The translations under genes and the position numbers were made by a program. The notes under the pieces are model-generated. The model did not search any database. It was not told where the DNA came from and saw only the letters and a program-made list of their open reading frames with translations. Below are positions 17,744-25,895 of a stretch of DNA of 64,000 nucleotides, piece by piece (position 1 is the stretch's first letter; every line of letters starts with the position of its first letter). The stretch spans positions 2,728,001-2,792,000 of the forward strand of contig NZ_CP061378.1 of the NCBI RefSeq assembly GCF_015624485.1, written 5' to 3'. This stretch comes from Bradyrhizobium genosp. L. GTDB taxonomy: Bacteria > Pseudomonadota > Alphaproteobacteria > Rhizobiales > Xanthobacteraceae.

Positions 17744-18886
17744 TTATCTGCGCGCGTGGATCGAGGTCGCGCCTTCCAAAATTCCGCGAGCGGCTATTTG
17801 CGGGGTGAAAGCCTCGCTCTTCTGTATGCATGCCTCGGCGATGGAGAGCCCGTCGCTGAAGCGCGCGGGAGCGCTGACAATTTTGTCCGTGAGGTCGTCG
17901 AGACTACCCCAGTCGAAGGAGTATCCGGTTTGCCCCTCGTCGATCAATTCTGGCACGCAGCCACAGCGATTGCTGACGATAGCAGGACATCCGAAGCTGA
18001 GGCTCTCGTTCACGACGAGTCCCCAAGGTTCGCTGTAGCTCGGAAGAACAAGGCAAGTTGCTTTCAGATACTCTTCGACGAGGCTTTCGTCGAACTTTGC
18101 CCCCGCAAATTGGACGTGCTGCGATATGCCAAGGTTGCCCGCCAGTTCTTGCAACGCATTTTCCGCCGGCCCCTTGCCGACCAGGACAAGCGTCGCGGAG
18201 GGGTGTTTCGGCAGTACGCGAGAAAATGCTCTCAGCAGTAGGTCTAGGCTCTTCTCGGTAGAAAGCCGGCCAACGTACAAATATCTAGGCTTATCCGGGC
18301 TGGGTGACAGAGCGGCGCGCCGCGCGAAGGCGGTTTCGCGCGAATAATCCTTTGGCAGCGCTGCTGCTTGCCGTCGTATAAAGATCTTGTCCTTAGGCAC
18401 ACCATGGTTGTGGATGTAGTCCGATGCTCGCTCTCCGTAACAAAATACTCCGTCGGCCATTCGAAACAGAACGCGTTTGGCGAGGCTCTTTGGGCCATTC
18501 GGTGGATTGTCGTAAATTGTCGAGTCGCAGAACCAGGCAAATCGTCTGCGCAGAAGGAACAGAACGCACGCTTGAACCCAAATATGTGGATGTTCATAGC
18601 CGGTGAGTATCGTTACATCGGCCCGGTCACTCCAGGTGCGACGAACAAGTTGCTTCAATAGGGCGAGGCGCGGTATGGCCGAATATGGACCTTTGAATAA
18701 CAGTACATGGGGGTATACATGCCAACTGGCGTCAACAGGCGAAAGTGCAACGCGATTGCTGTCCGTTTCCGCGATTTGGTAGATCCTTAAGCCAACGCCC
18801 TGGCTCTTGGACTGTTGGTGCAGCGCGGAGAAAACCGCGGCCTTGTAGCGGGCCCACATGATATTGTGCCAAACGATTAGCTTCAT
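17744..18886 (-). CDS. GT4-family glycosyltransferase
   Basis: 380 residues from ATG 18886. It has the GT-B layout: an N-terminal Rossmann half, then PRYLYVGRLSTEKSLDLLL (about residues 200-218), the usual GRLxxEKG linker into the nucleotide-binding half, and CLVLPSYSEPWGLVVNESLS with the E-x7-E motif that binds the donor sugar-nucleotide. It is a retaining transferase of the GT4 type acting on the cytoplasmic face. The donor and linkage cannot be read from sequence. Neighbouring genes on the same strand (18916 upstream, 17717 downstream) are spaced by about 30 bases, consistent with one operon. Confidence 0.88.
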   Translation of the reverse strand: MKLIVWHNIMWARYKAAVFSALHQQSKSQGVGLRIYQIAETDSNRVALSPVDASWHVYPHVLLFKGPYSAIPRLALLKQLVRRTWSDRADVTILTGYEHPHIWVQACVLFLLRRRFAWFCDSTIYDNPPNGPKSLAKRVLFRMADGVFCYGERASDYIHNHGVPKDKIFIRRQAAALPKDYSRETAFARRAALSPSPDKPRYLYVGRLSTEKSLDLLLRAFSRVLPKHPSATLVLVGKGPAENALQELAGNLGISQHVQFAGAKFDESLVEEYLKATCLVLPSYSEPWGLVVNESLSFGCPAIVSNRCGCVPELIDEGQTGYSFDWGSLDDLTDKIVSAPARFSDGLSIAEACIQKSEAFTPQIAARGILEGATSIHARR

Positions 18887-18915
18887 GAGGCGGCCCAATC
18901 CCAATCCGACCGTGG

Positions 18916-19998
18916 TCAGGTTGCTGTCAGGTTCGTCGCCGCGGCAAGCGCGAGAGCCCTGGATTGATTGAAGTTGCGAATAATGGTCCGCCGCTGGGCG
19001 GCGGACCTTTGTTGACTGAGTTCCAGAATGAAGTCGCAGGCTCGTGCGCAGAAGTCATCTGTGGCCGCAATCGCAATTCCATTTTGTTTCACTTGGGACG
19101 CTATGCAGCCACGGTCGAACGCAATGATCGAGTTGCCGGCGGCGAGCGCCTCGAAGAGAACGGTCGGCTGGGCTTCGTTCGCGTATTGCGTAGGAAAGAC
19201 AAAAACATCGAGCTCGCGATAGAATTGATCCTTCGCCGCGCCATAGACAGGGCCGACGTAGTTAAGCGCGCCGCCCAATTCTCTTTCTGCCACGGCGACG
19301 TTGGCCTGGTCCCGCGGATCCGCGATCGGACCTGCCAAGACGGCCTCTACTCCGAGCTTCATGTCCTTCAAGGCTCGTACTAGGTCGATGAATGTGTAGA
19401 GCCCCTTTTCCCGCGTGAGATTGCTCAGCATCCCAATCCGGATTGGATTGGATTGGATGGAGGAGTCCTGGATGTCCTGTCCGGGCGCGACGAAAGCGGC
19501 ATTTGAGATGATCTGAGTATAATGAGCTCGACCGTATTGGCTCTCAAAGCGGTCACGCATGGTCGTGCAGAGAAATATGTGGCGAATGTGATCGCCGCCA
19601 ATGTGAGTAATGAACCGCATCATCGAGAATGATTTGTCGACATAGCCAAAGCTATGATGGTGAAGAAGGACCGCATAACCAAGCATGCGTGCGGTCATAA
19701 CGAGCGCGCTTGTATAGACGAGTCCCCAGTCGCCTTCGCAGCCGATGTAGGTAAGCTTTGCGCCTCTGGTGTGGCGCGTCAGCTGCCAGCAAGCCCATAG
19801 GGTTTGATAAGTCTTGTGCACGTGCTTCAGCACGCCACGGCGATGACCGGGCGAAATGTTGACCGTTTCGACCTCAGCGGATTGCTGGAGGGTTTCGATC
19901 ATGCGGGCAGTGATGTACGCGTAACCGGTCACGGGAGGGGGAACTTGTCCCACTGCAATGATCCGGGCTCGCGCGCCGGGTCTAGCTGCTGCAGGCAC
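18916..19998 (-). CDS. GT4-like glycosyltransferase
   Basis: 360 residues starting at GTG 19998, chosen for AAAGGA seven bases upstream; it overlaps the end of the acetyltransferase gene by 17 bases. The N-terminus IIAVGQVPPPVTGYAYITARM is the donor-half opening seen in GT4 proteins (PPxxGGxxxxxxxL). The C-terminal half has IGMLSNLTREKGLYTFIDLV and DVFVFPTQYANEAQPTVLFEAL, matching the EKG and E-x7-E elements. Catalytic donor unknown. A pentanucleotide run (GATTG)x3 lies inside the coding region at 19441-19455. Confidence 0.85.
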   Translation of the reverse strand: MPAAARPGARARIIAVGQVPPPVTGYAYITARMIETLQQSAEVETVNISPGHRRGVLKHVHKTYQTLWACWQLTRHTRGAKLTYIGCEGDWGLVYTSALVMTARMLGYAVLLHHHSFGYVDKSFSMMRFITHIGGDHIRHIFLCTTMRDRFESQYGRAHYTQIISNAAFVAPGQDIQDSSIQSNPIRIGMLSNLTREKGLYTFIDLVRALKDMKLGVEAVLAGPIADPRDQANVAVAERELGGALNYVGPVYGAAKDQFYRELDVFVFPTQYANEAQPTVLFEALAAGNSIIAFDRGCIASQVKQNGIAIAATDDFCARACDFILELSQQRSAAQRRTIIRNFNQSRALALAAATNLTAT

Positions 19999-20557
19999 TT
20001 CTATGTCCTTTGAACTCCGCTGGATGACCGGCGACAATGGTCGCCGGAGCAACAGAGCTTAGCACGGTGCTGCGAGCGCCCACTATGGCTCCAGCGCCGA
20101 TTGTTACCCCCGGTGCAATAAAGCAGTCTGTGGCGATCCAAGCTTCACTTTCGACGAGGACGGACCTCGCTACGAGGGGAAACGTGATGTCGTTGTAGTT
20201 GTGTGTTGCGGCACAGATGTACGAGCGCTGGGAGATCACCGCGTGTTCGCGGATCGTGATCGAGCCCAAGCTGTAGAGCTCGGCATTGTCACCGATCCAG
20301 CAGTAGTCACCGAGTTTGACTTTCCACGGATACGTTATGCGGGCGGTAGGCCTCACAAGGACTCCCTTGCCCACCTCAGCTCCAAACAACCGCAGCAACC
20401 ATCTACGCCAAACGTAGGCTGGTTGAGGAGACCACGCGAATAGAGTTTGATGGACGATCTGCCAAAGCAGGACAATTATCCCCGAACGGCCTCTGAAGTC
20501 CGCGGGCACGGTGAATCGCGATAGATCTTGAAACCTTAGGCGTTCGTGGGCCGTCAT
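19982..20557 (-). CDS. WcaF-like left-handed beta-helix acetyltransferase
   Basis: 191 residues from ATG 20557, close to the length usual for WcaF-type enzymes. The N-terminal half contains VWRRWLLRLFGAEVGKGVLV, typical of the family, and the second half is a run of hexapeptide repeats (IGDNAEL, ITIREHA, VISQRS, YICAATHNYNDITFPL, IAPGVTIGAGAIVGARSTV). The THxxxD-type element (ATHNYND) is where the active-site His sits in this family. It would O-acetylate a sugar of the repeat unit with acetyl-CoA. It is the first gene of the minus run to 14742; a 158-base gap separates it from the methyltransferase upstream. Confidence 0.85.
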   Translation of the reverse strand: MTAHERLRFQDLSRFTVPADFRGRSGIIVLLWQIVHQTLFAWSPQPAYVWRRWLLRLFGAEVGKGVLVRPTARITYPWKVKLGDYCWIGDNAELYSLGSITIREHAVISQRSYICAATHNYNDITFPLVARSVLVESEAWIATDCFIAPGVTIGAGAIVGARSTVLSSVAPATIVAGHPAEFKGHRSACSS

Positions 20558-20715
20558 TTCTGGTTCGCGATCAACGGGGAAGGCGCGGTCAAGCTGGCCA
20601 CCAGCACGCGCGCCGACCTGAAAGACGAAGAAACCCATTTGATCTCGGCCAGCTTCCGAATCAGTTTCAGCCGATGGCGTCCAATCGCGTTCATGTTCGA
20701 TCCCGGACGCCGCCT

Positions 20716-21342
20716 CTACGACAACTTCGTAAGCAGGGTGGTTTCGTTAGGATGCAGCACACCCGGTGCGTAACCTGAATATCTTTCGACGTCGAAAGTG
20801 CCTGAAGCGAGTGCAGCTGGGATTAGATCGAGATTTACGTCTGTGTTGTCGAGAATGAGTAGACCTCCCTTGCGTAGCCTAGGAACCCCTTCCTCGACGC
20901 AGCGCCGGCGATTAATTCCGTCGACCAGGATTATATCGAAACTTTCCTCCGACAGATTGATCCGACGTGCATATTCTTCAGGATCTGAAACAAGTAGGAC
21001 ACCGGCCTTACCTTCGGTCGCAAGAGCCGAGTTGATTCGATTTGCCCAGTCCTTGTTGGATTCTACCGAGGTGACCGAAGCTGCCCTCTCCGAGAACCAC
21101 AACGTGGACATTCCCGCGCCAAATTCAAACACACGGGCGTCGTTGACGTGGCGCTCAATGGCGGGAAGTGCCTTGCCGACAAGCCAAGGGCGCTTTGCGA
21201 GTATTCCAAATACGGCGCGGTTGAATGTCGTGGCCGCCGCATAGCTGAGCTCAAGAGGGTCGGCGCACAAGACGCCTGTGGCGGTGTGAAAGCGCGACTT
21301 GCGGCTTTCGTCAGCGCGGTAGACACGCTCGATGAAATTCAA
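20716..21342 (-). CDS. class I SAM-dependent methyltransferase-like protein
   Basis: 208 residues starting at TTG 21342, which has GGAG eight bases upstream. Motif I is ARVFEFGAGMSTLWFSERA (about residues 68-87), followed by an acidic strand SVTSVESNKDWANRI, and DIILVDGINRRRCVEEG and GGLLILDNTDVN for motifs IV and V. This is the Rossmann layout of class I methyltransferases that act on small molecules or sugars. It begins 24 bases after the end of the phosphotransferase gene and may be read through from it. Substrate unknown. Confidence 0.75.
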   Translation of the reverse strand: MNFIERVYRADESRKSRFHTATGVLCADPLELSYAAATTFNRAVFGILAKRPWLVGKALPAIERHVNDARVFEFGAGMSTLWFSERAASVTSVESNKDWANRINSALATEGKAGVLLVSDPEEYARRINLSEESFDIILVDGINRRRCVEEGVPRLRKGGLLILDNTDVNLDLIPAALASGTFDVERYSGYAPGVLHPNETTLLTKLS

Positions 21343-21366
21343 ACGAGTATCTCCGTACGATAGTGG

Positions 21367-22866
21367 CTAGTAAGCCTTGCCCTGCTCAAAAATGCCTACG
21401 CCAGTGCCGATAATGATCCGCACATCCAACCACAGGGTCCAATTGTTGATATACCACAGATCATACTCCACGCGCTTCTCCATCAGCTCGAGCGTGCGGG
21501 TTTCTCCGCGGTAACCATTAATTTGGGCCCAGCCCGTGATGCCGGGTTTGACGTGGTGGCGGAAGGCGTATTGGCCGATCAGGCGCTCATATTCGGAATT
21601 GTGAGCGGCAGCGTGAGGGCGGGGGCCGACCAGGGACATGTCGCCCTTGAGCACGTTGAAGAGTTGCGGCAACTCGTCGATCGAGGTCTTGCGCAGCCAT
21701 TTGCCGACCGCCGTCACGCGCGGGTCGTCCTTGGTCGCCTGCACGATCTTCGGGCCATCCTCGAGCACGCGCATGGTACGGAATTTGAAGATCCTGAAGG
21801 CGCGGCCGTTGAAGCCGTTGCGGGTCTGGCGGAAGAACACCGGGCCGCGCGAGGTGCATATGACGAAGAGGGCTGCGACCAGCATGATCGGGCCGAATAC
21901 GATGAGGGCGACGCTGGCGCCGACGATATCGAGCAGGCGCTTCAGCGCGCGTTCCTTCCAGCTCAGCGGCGCGCGGCGGAGCTCGGCGGTCCAGGTGTTG
22001 CCGGTGTTGGCCAGCGGATAGCTCAGGAAGCGCGATACATTGGCGTCCGGCACGAGATGCACCGGGATCGGCAAGATCTTGAGTGCATCGAGGATGCTGT
22101 TGATGGCGTGCTGGCGGCTCCAGTCCATCAAGAGGAATACGTGCTCGATGCGGTGCTCGCGCGTGAAGGCAATCAACTCCTCGAACTGGGCGTTGATCTG
22201 CGACATCAACAGTGGCGAGGCGAGCTCTTTGCCGCGGATCTCCAGCGTGTGCATGACGCGATAGCCGTGCTGGCACAGGTCCATCAATGCCGCCGAGGAG
22301 GCCGGCAATCCGAATTCGGCGATCACCACCACCTGGCTGTTGGCAAACGCGCCGGTGCGCAGGGTGTTTGCGGTCCAGCGCGAGGCGGCCGTGCGCCAGA
22401 TCAGTAGCGCGATGAGGCCGACGAGATAGAACGAGATCGTGGTGCCGCGGGAGAACTCGTCGCTCACCTTCATGGTGAAGGCGATCGCCAGCAGCGCGGC
22501 GAATACGCCGGTCCACGTTGTCAGGATGATCCGCCACTGCCGCGGCAGGTTGGTGATGTTCTTCAGGCGGTAGCCGTGCTGCACCGTGACCAGCAGGCCA
22601 AAGTTGACCGCCACCAGCAGGCTAGCGGCACCGTAGACGTCGGTCTTCCCGAGCGACGACTGCGTGTATAGGTGATATACTACCGCGCAGCCAATGCCGC
22701 AGGCCAGGATCAGGAAGGCGTCGCTGACCATCATCAGCCACTCGACGAATTCGGGACGCAGCCACGTCAATCCGGCACGGGCGGGCGCAAGGGCCGGCGC
22801 GTCCGCGACCCGCAAATCGGCCCGCTCGTCGGGGCCGGGATCTGAGCGATAGGATGCAATCGTCAT
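21367..22866 (-). CDS. undecaprenyl-phosphate glycosyl-1-phosphate transferase (WcaJ/ExoY type), EPS-initiating
   Basis: 499 residues. N-terminal half: four or five membrane segments and a CoA-binding-like Rossmann domain. C-terminal bacterial sugar-transferase domain from about residue 305 (KERALKRLLDIVGASVALI), with FFRQTRNGFNGRAFRIFKFRT, the acidic DELPQLFNVLKGDMSLVGPRP core and HHVKPGITGWAQINGYRGET. This enzyme transfers hexose-1-phosphate, most often glucose, from the UDP-sugar to undecaprenyl phosphate and starts repeat-unit synthesis. It is divergent from the binding-protein gene at 23039; the 172-base spacer contains a palindrome. A second paralogue is at 32730, which is consistent with two EPS assembly lines. 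Confidence 0.93.
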   Translation of the reverse strand: MTIASYRSDPGPDERADLRVADAPALAPARAGLTWLRPEFVEWLMMVSDAFLILACGIGCAVVYHLYTQSSLGKTDVYGAASLLVAVNFGLLVTVQHGYRLKNITNLPRQWRIILTTWTGVFAALLAIAFTMKVSDEFSRGTTISFYLVGLIALLIWRTAASRWTANTLRTGAFANSQVVVIAEFGLPASSAALMDLCQHGYRVMHTLEIRGKELASPLLMSQINAQFEELIAFTREHRIEHVFLLMDWSRQHAINSILDALKILPIPVHLVPDANVSRFLSYPLANTGNTWTAELRRAPLSWKERALKRLLDIVGASVALIVFGPIMLVAALFVICTSRGPVFFRQTRNGFNGRAFRIFKFRTMRVLEDGPKIVQATKDDPRVTAVGKWLRKTSIDELPQLFNVLKGDMSLVGPRPHAAAHNSEYERLIGQYAFRHHVKPGITGWAQINGYRGETRTLELMEKRVEYDLWYINNWTLWLDVRIIIGTGVGIFEQGKAY

Positions 22867-22950
22867 AAGTATGAAGGGTCCTGCCCCTAAAAAAGCTTAC
22901 CAGTATCCGCCGCACACTTGAGAAAAATGACAGTTAGAACAACGATTACG

Positions 22951-22966
22951 GTTAAGTAACCTTAAC
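22951..22966. promoter_or_regulatory. inverted repeat in divergent promoter region
   Basis: GTTAAG (22951-22956) and CTTAAC (22961-22966) form an inverted repeat with a four-base spacer (TAAC), in the spacer between the divergent phosphotransferase and binding-protein genes. It could be an operator; no regulator is assigned. Confidence 0.35.
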
Positions 22967-23038
22967 GCCATCAGTGTACCGCGACGGCTCCATAAGCTCA
23001 ACTGGTGCGCTCTGCGCGAAGACTGCAGGAAATCCGAA

Positions 23039-24124
23039 GTGGCTCGAACACGGTCGCGGCGAACGCCCAGGCGAAGGTCCCGAATGGTGCTCAGTGTTGC
23101 GCTTGCGGTCGCGGCCGTCGCGGGCTTCGTCCTCCTGGCGCTGCGTCCAGACGTCGTGCCGCTGACGACAAGCCATCCCGAGGAAGCCGCGCAGCTGGCC
23201 TTCTTGCTGGACGGTCCGCTCGGAGCGCGTTTCGCCGGCGAGATGATCGCCCAGAAGCAGGGCTTCTTCGCTTCCAACATGGTGCTGCACGCCGACCCGG
23301 ACGATCCCGATTTTGTGGCAACCGTCGCACGCCAGCATGCCATCGGCGTGACAAGCGGCCAGAAGTTCTTGCTGGCGGCCTGGCGCGGTGCGCCCGTGAC
23401 CGCTTTCGCGGCGAGCCTGCTCGACACCTCAACCACGATCTTCACCCTGGAGAGCTCGGGCCTGCGGCGCCCGGCCGACCTGGTTGGCAAGCGGGTCGGC
23501 TACAGAATTGGCAGCGACGGGGATGTCATATTCGACGCGATGATGGCGCAGCTTGGCCTGCCGCGAAGTCAAATCACCAAGGTGGCCGGCCGGGACACCT
23601 TCGATGCCCTGCAGAAGGGCGAGGTGGATGCGATCATCGCGGCGGTCGGCCAGGAGCCGCTGCCGTCGGGCCCCGCTGCCCCGCGGTTGAACGCGATCAA
23701 GCCGCAGGAATATGCCATCCACGTCCCGGGGATGGTCTATTTCGCCAGTTCTGACCTGCTTCATGATCGTCCCTCGGCGATTGCGAAAGCCCTCGAGGGC
23801 CTCATCAAGGGCTGGCAGTTCGCCTATTCCGACTATGCACGCAGCGTGCCTGTTCTGGTCGGCTATGATCCGAAAAAGCTCGATCCGGACCGGGTGAAAT
23901 TCGAGCTGCAGCAGCAACGCAGCCTGATCCTGCCGACCGGTGGCCGCATCGCCGACTATGACGAAAGCCGCTGGAGAACGCTGCGGGATATCCTGATCTT
24001 CGCCAAGCTTGGGGAGGAGGACGTCCCGCTTGCGCAGTCGATCAATTACCAGATGTTGCGTGATGTCTACCGCCGTTCGCCTGACCTCGGCGCCCCCGGG
24101 GCCTGGAGCGGCAGTGAGAACTAG
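23039..24124 (+). CDS. NMT1/ABC-transporter substrate-binding-like protein, membrane anchored
   Basis: 361 residues from GTG 23039, with AGGAAA six bases upstream. A basic N-terminus is followed by one hydrophobic segment (VLSVALAVAAVAGFVLLAL, about residues 17-36) without a clear cleavage site, so it is probably membrane-anchored or a signal peptide. The rest has the periplasmic-binding-protein look of the NMT1/THI5 (SsuA/TauA-like) superfamily, for example GLRRPADLVGKRVGYRIGSD and DTFDALQKGEVDAIIAAVGQEP. No permease or ATPase gene is adjacent, so transport is not supported and a sensory or ligand-binding role linked to EPS is possible. Function uncertain. Confidence 0.7.
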   Translation: MARTRSRRTPRRRSRMVLSVALAVAAVAGFVLLALRPDVVPLTTSHPEEAAQLAFLLDGPLGARFAGEMIAQKQGFFASNMVLHADPDDPDFVATVARQHAIGVTSGQKFLLAAWRGAPVTAFAASLLDTSTTIFTLESSGLRRPADLVGKRVGYRIGSDGDVIFDAMMAQLGLPRSQITKVAGRDTFDALQKGEVDAIIAAVGQEPLPSGPAAPRLNAIKPQEYAIHVPGMVYFASSDLLHDRPSAIAKALEGLIKGWQFAYSDYARSVPVLVGYDPKKLDPDRVKFELQQQRSLILPTGGRIADYDESRWRTLRDILIFAKLGEEDVPLAQSINYQMLRDVYRRSPDLGAPGAWSGSEN

Positions 24125-24338
24125 GACACAGAAGCCACAGTCCCGGGCTATATCGACCCAAAGGGCAGATTTCGTTCCATCAGCACGTTGCCTTCCCCGG
24201 GGACGGCTTGGTAAACTTAAGCCGGCTATTGGGCTGACTCTATGAGTGTTTGGGGATCTCGTTTGCAGCCGGCCGCTGTTCGTTCGCAGGCTGCGCAATT
24301 CATTGGCAGATTCCGTTAGGGGCAAGGGAGCTTTTCGG

Positions 24339-24620
24339 ATGTTGAAGACATGGGCGCAGGTGGGTCTGTTGGCTTTGGCCGCTTCGGTCGGGCTGGCGGC
24401 CAGCTCGAATGCCGCAGTGCTGATGCCTGCAAAGGCCGCCATCCTAGCGGGTGAAGCGCAGGCCACGACGCCGGTCACATTCTGGGCCCAGCCCTATCCC
24501 TACCGCTTCGTACCGCGGCACGTTCGGTGCCCGCGGGTTCGCGTCGAGACTCCATACGGCTGGTATTGGGATCGCGCCTGCGTTGCCTCCGGCGAGCCGG
24601 TTCTCCGTCGCGCTTACTGA
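24339..24620 (+). CDS. small exported protein, unknown function
   Basis: 93 residues from ATG 24339, chosen because GGGAG lies eight bases upstream and a clean signal peptide begins at the same Met (LKTWAQVGLLALAASVGLA). The mature part carries aromatic and arginine residues (PYPYRFVPRHVRCPRVRVETPYG split over two elements) and two cysteines (VRCPR and RACVA), compatible with one disulphide. The aromatic/arginine pattern is common in short secreted Bradyrhizobium proteins. Function unknown. Confidence 0.6.
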   Translation: MLKTWAQVGLLALAASVGLAASSNAAVLMPAKAAILAGEAQATTPVTFWAQPYPYRFVPRHVRCPRVRVETPYGWYWDRACVASGEPVLRRAY

Positions 24621-24651
24621 GCTTCAAAGTTAGCTCGCATTGAGACCAGAG

Positions 24652-24687
24652 AGGCAGCTCCGCCGCTTGATGCGGCTGTGGCTGCCT
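24652..24687 (+). terminator. hairpin after small exported protein gene, candidate terminator
   Basis: AGGCAGC (24652-24658) pairs with GCTGCCT (24681-24687), with further internal CCGC/GCGG pairing. It is followed by ATTTGCG, so the U-tract is weak. It lies 32 bases after the stop codon. Confidence 0.45.
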
Positions 24688-24859
24688 ATTTGCGCGTCGG
24701 GATCTGTTCTCATTTTGCGCATCTGAGTTGCATTCACCATTAACCGCCTCGCGTTGCGAAACAGGCTGTTGCATGGTGAAGATTGTGTTAGCAATTTGCT
24801 GAGATTTCGCCGGTCTGCACGCCAGGTCGGGCTCTAGACGTTTTATTGAAGGCTGTAGC

Positions 24860-25834
24860 ATGACAGGGGTTTCGGCCTACGGGTTGTCCGGAAAGCGGGT
24901 TTTCGTTGCCGGGCATCGCGGCATGGTGGGGTCAGCCATCGTGCGCCGCCTCGCTTCGGAAACTTGCACGGTGCTGGTGGCAGACCGTCGCGAGCTTGAT
25001 CTCACGCAGGAAGCGCCGACGCTCCGATGGCTGGAGGCCAATCGGCCCGACGTCGTGGTTCATGCGGCCGCAAAGGTCGGCGGGATCGCCGCGAACAGCA
25101 ATTTCCCGGTCGATTTTCTCTGCGACAATCTTGCCGTCGAATTGAACGTCATCCGGGCGAGCCACGCCATCGGCGTTCAGCGTCTGCTGTTCCTGGGCTC
25201 GTCCTGCATCTATCCCAAGCACGCCAGGCAGCCGATCAGTGAGGATGAGTTGCTGACCGGCCCACTCGAGCCGACCAATGAGTGGTACGCCATCGCGAAA
25301 ATCGCCGGCCTTAAGATGTGTCAGGCGTATCGTCGGCAATTCGGCGACGACTTCATCTCGGCGATGCCGACCAATCTCTATGGCCGCGGCGACAATTATC
25401 ATCCCGATCACAGCCACGTGCCGGCGGCGCTTATCCGGCGTTTTCACGAGGCCAAGCTGGCGCAGGCGCCGACCGTCACCGTCTGGGGCACCGGAACGCC
25501 GCTACGCGAATTTCTCAACGTCGAGGATCTGGCCGACGCCTGCATCTTCCTCTTGAAGAATTATTCGAGCGACCTGCCGATCAATGTCGGCAGCGGCGAC
25601 GAAGTGTCGATCGCTGATTTCGCGACGCTGGTGGCTGAAGTCGTCGGCTTCACGGGACAGCTGGTTTTCGACACATCCAAGCCCGACGGCACGCCGCGCA
25701 AGCTGCTCGACAGCTCGCGGATCCGTTCGCTCGGATGGCGTCCGACCGTTGCCCTCAAGGCGGGTCTGCGCGCGGCCTACCACGATTTTCTCCAAGGCTA
25801 TGGTCGACACCTCGAAGTCGACGCAGTCCGCTGA
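24860..25834 (+). CDS. fcl: GDP-L-fucose synthase
   Basis: 324 residues, ATG with GAAGG seven bases upstream. The N-terminal NADP-binding loop is VAGHRGMVGSAIVRRL; the short-chain dehydrogenase catalytic pair is Tyr143-x3-Lys147 in NEWYAIAKIAG, and the family signature GSSCIYPKHARQPISE and NLYGRGDNYHP are present. The enzyme carries out the epimerase/reductase step that turns GDP-4-keto-6-deoxymannose into GDP-L-fucose. The Gmd that makes its substrate is encoded at 28401 and a GT11-like transferase that could use the product is at 17717. Length agrees with the family (about 320). Confidence 0.95.
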   Translation: MTGVSAYGLSGKRVFVAGHRGMVGSAIVRRLASETCTVLVADRRELDLTQEAPTLRWLEANRPDVVVHAAAKVGGIAANSNFPVDFLCDNLAVELNVIRASHAIGVQRLLFLGSSCIYPKHARQPISEDELLTGPLEPTNEWYAIAKIAGLKMCQAYRRQFGDDFISAMPTNLYGRGDNYHPDHSHVPAALIRRFHEAKLAQAPTVTVWGTGTPLREFLNVEDLADACIFLLKNYSSDLPINVGSGDEVSIADFATLVAEVVGFTGQLVFDTSKPDGTPRKLLDSSRIRSLGWRPTVALKAGLRAAYHDFLQGYGRHLEVDAVR

Positions 25835-25895
25835 CTTTGGCCGGCTCGCGCCGGTCAAGAAGCTTGGTGTGGAATTTTGAGTTGGATTGTATTTG

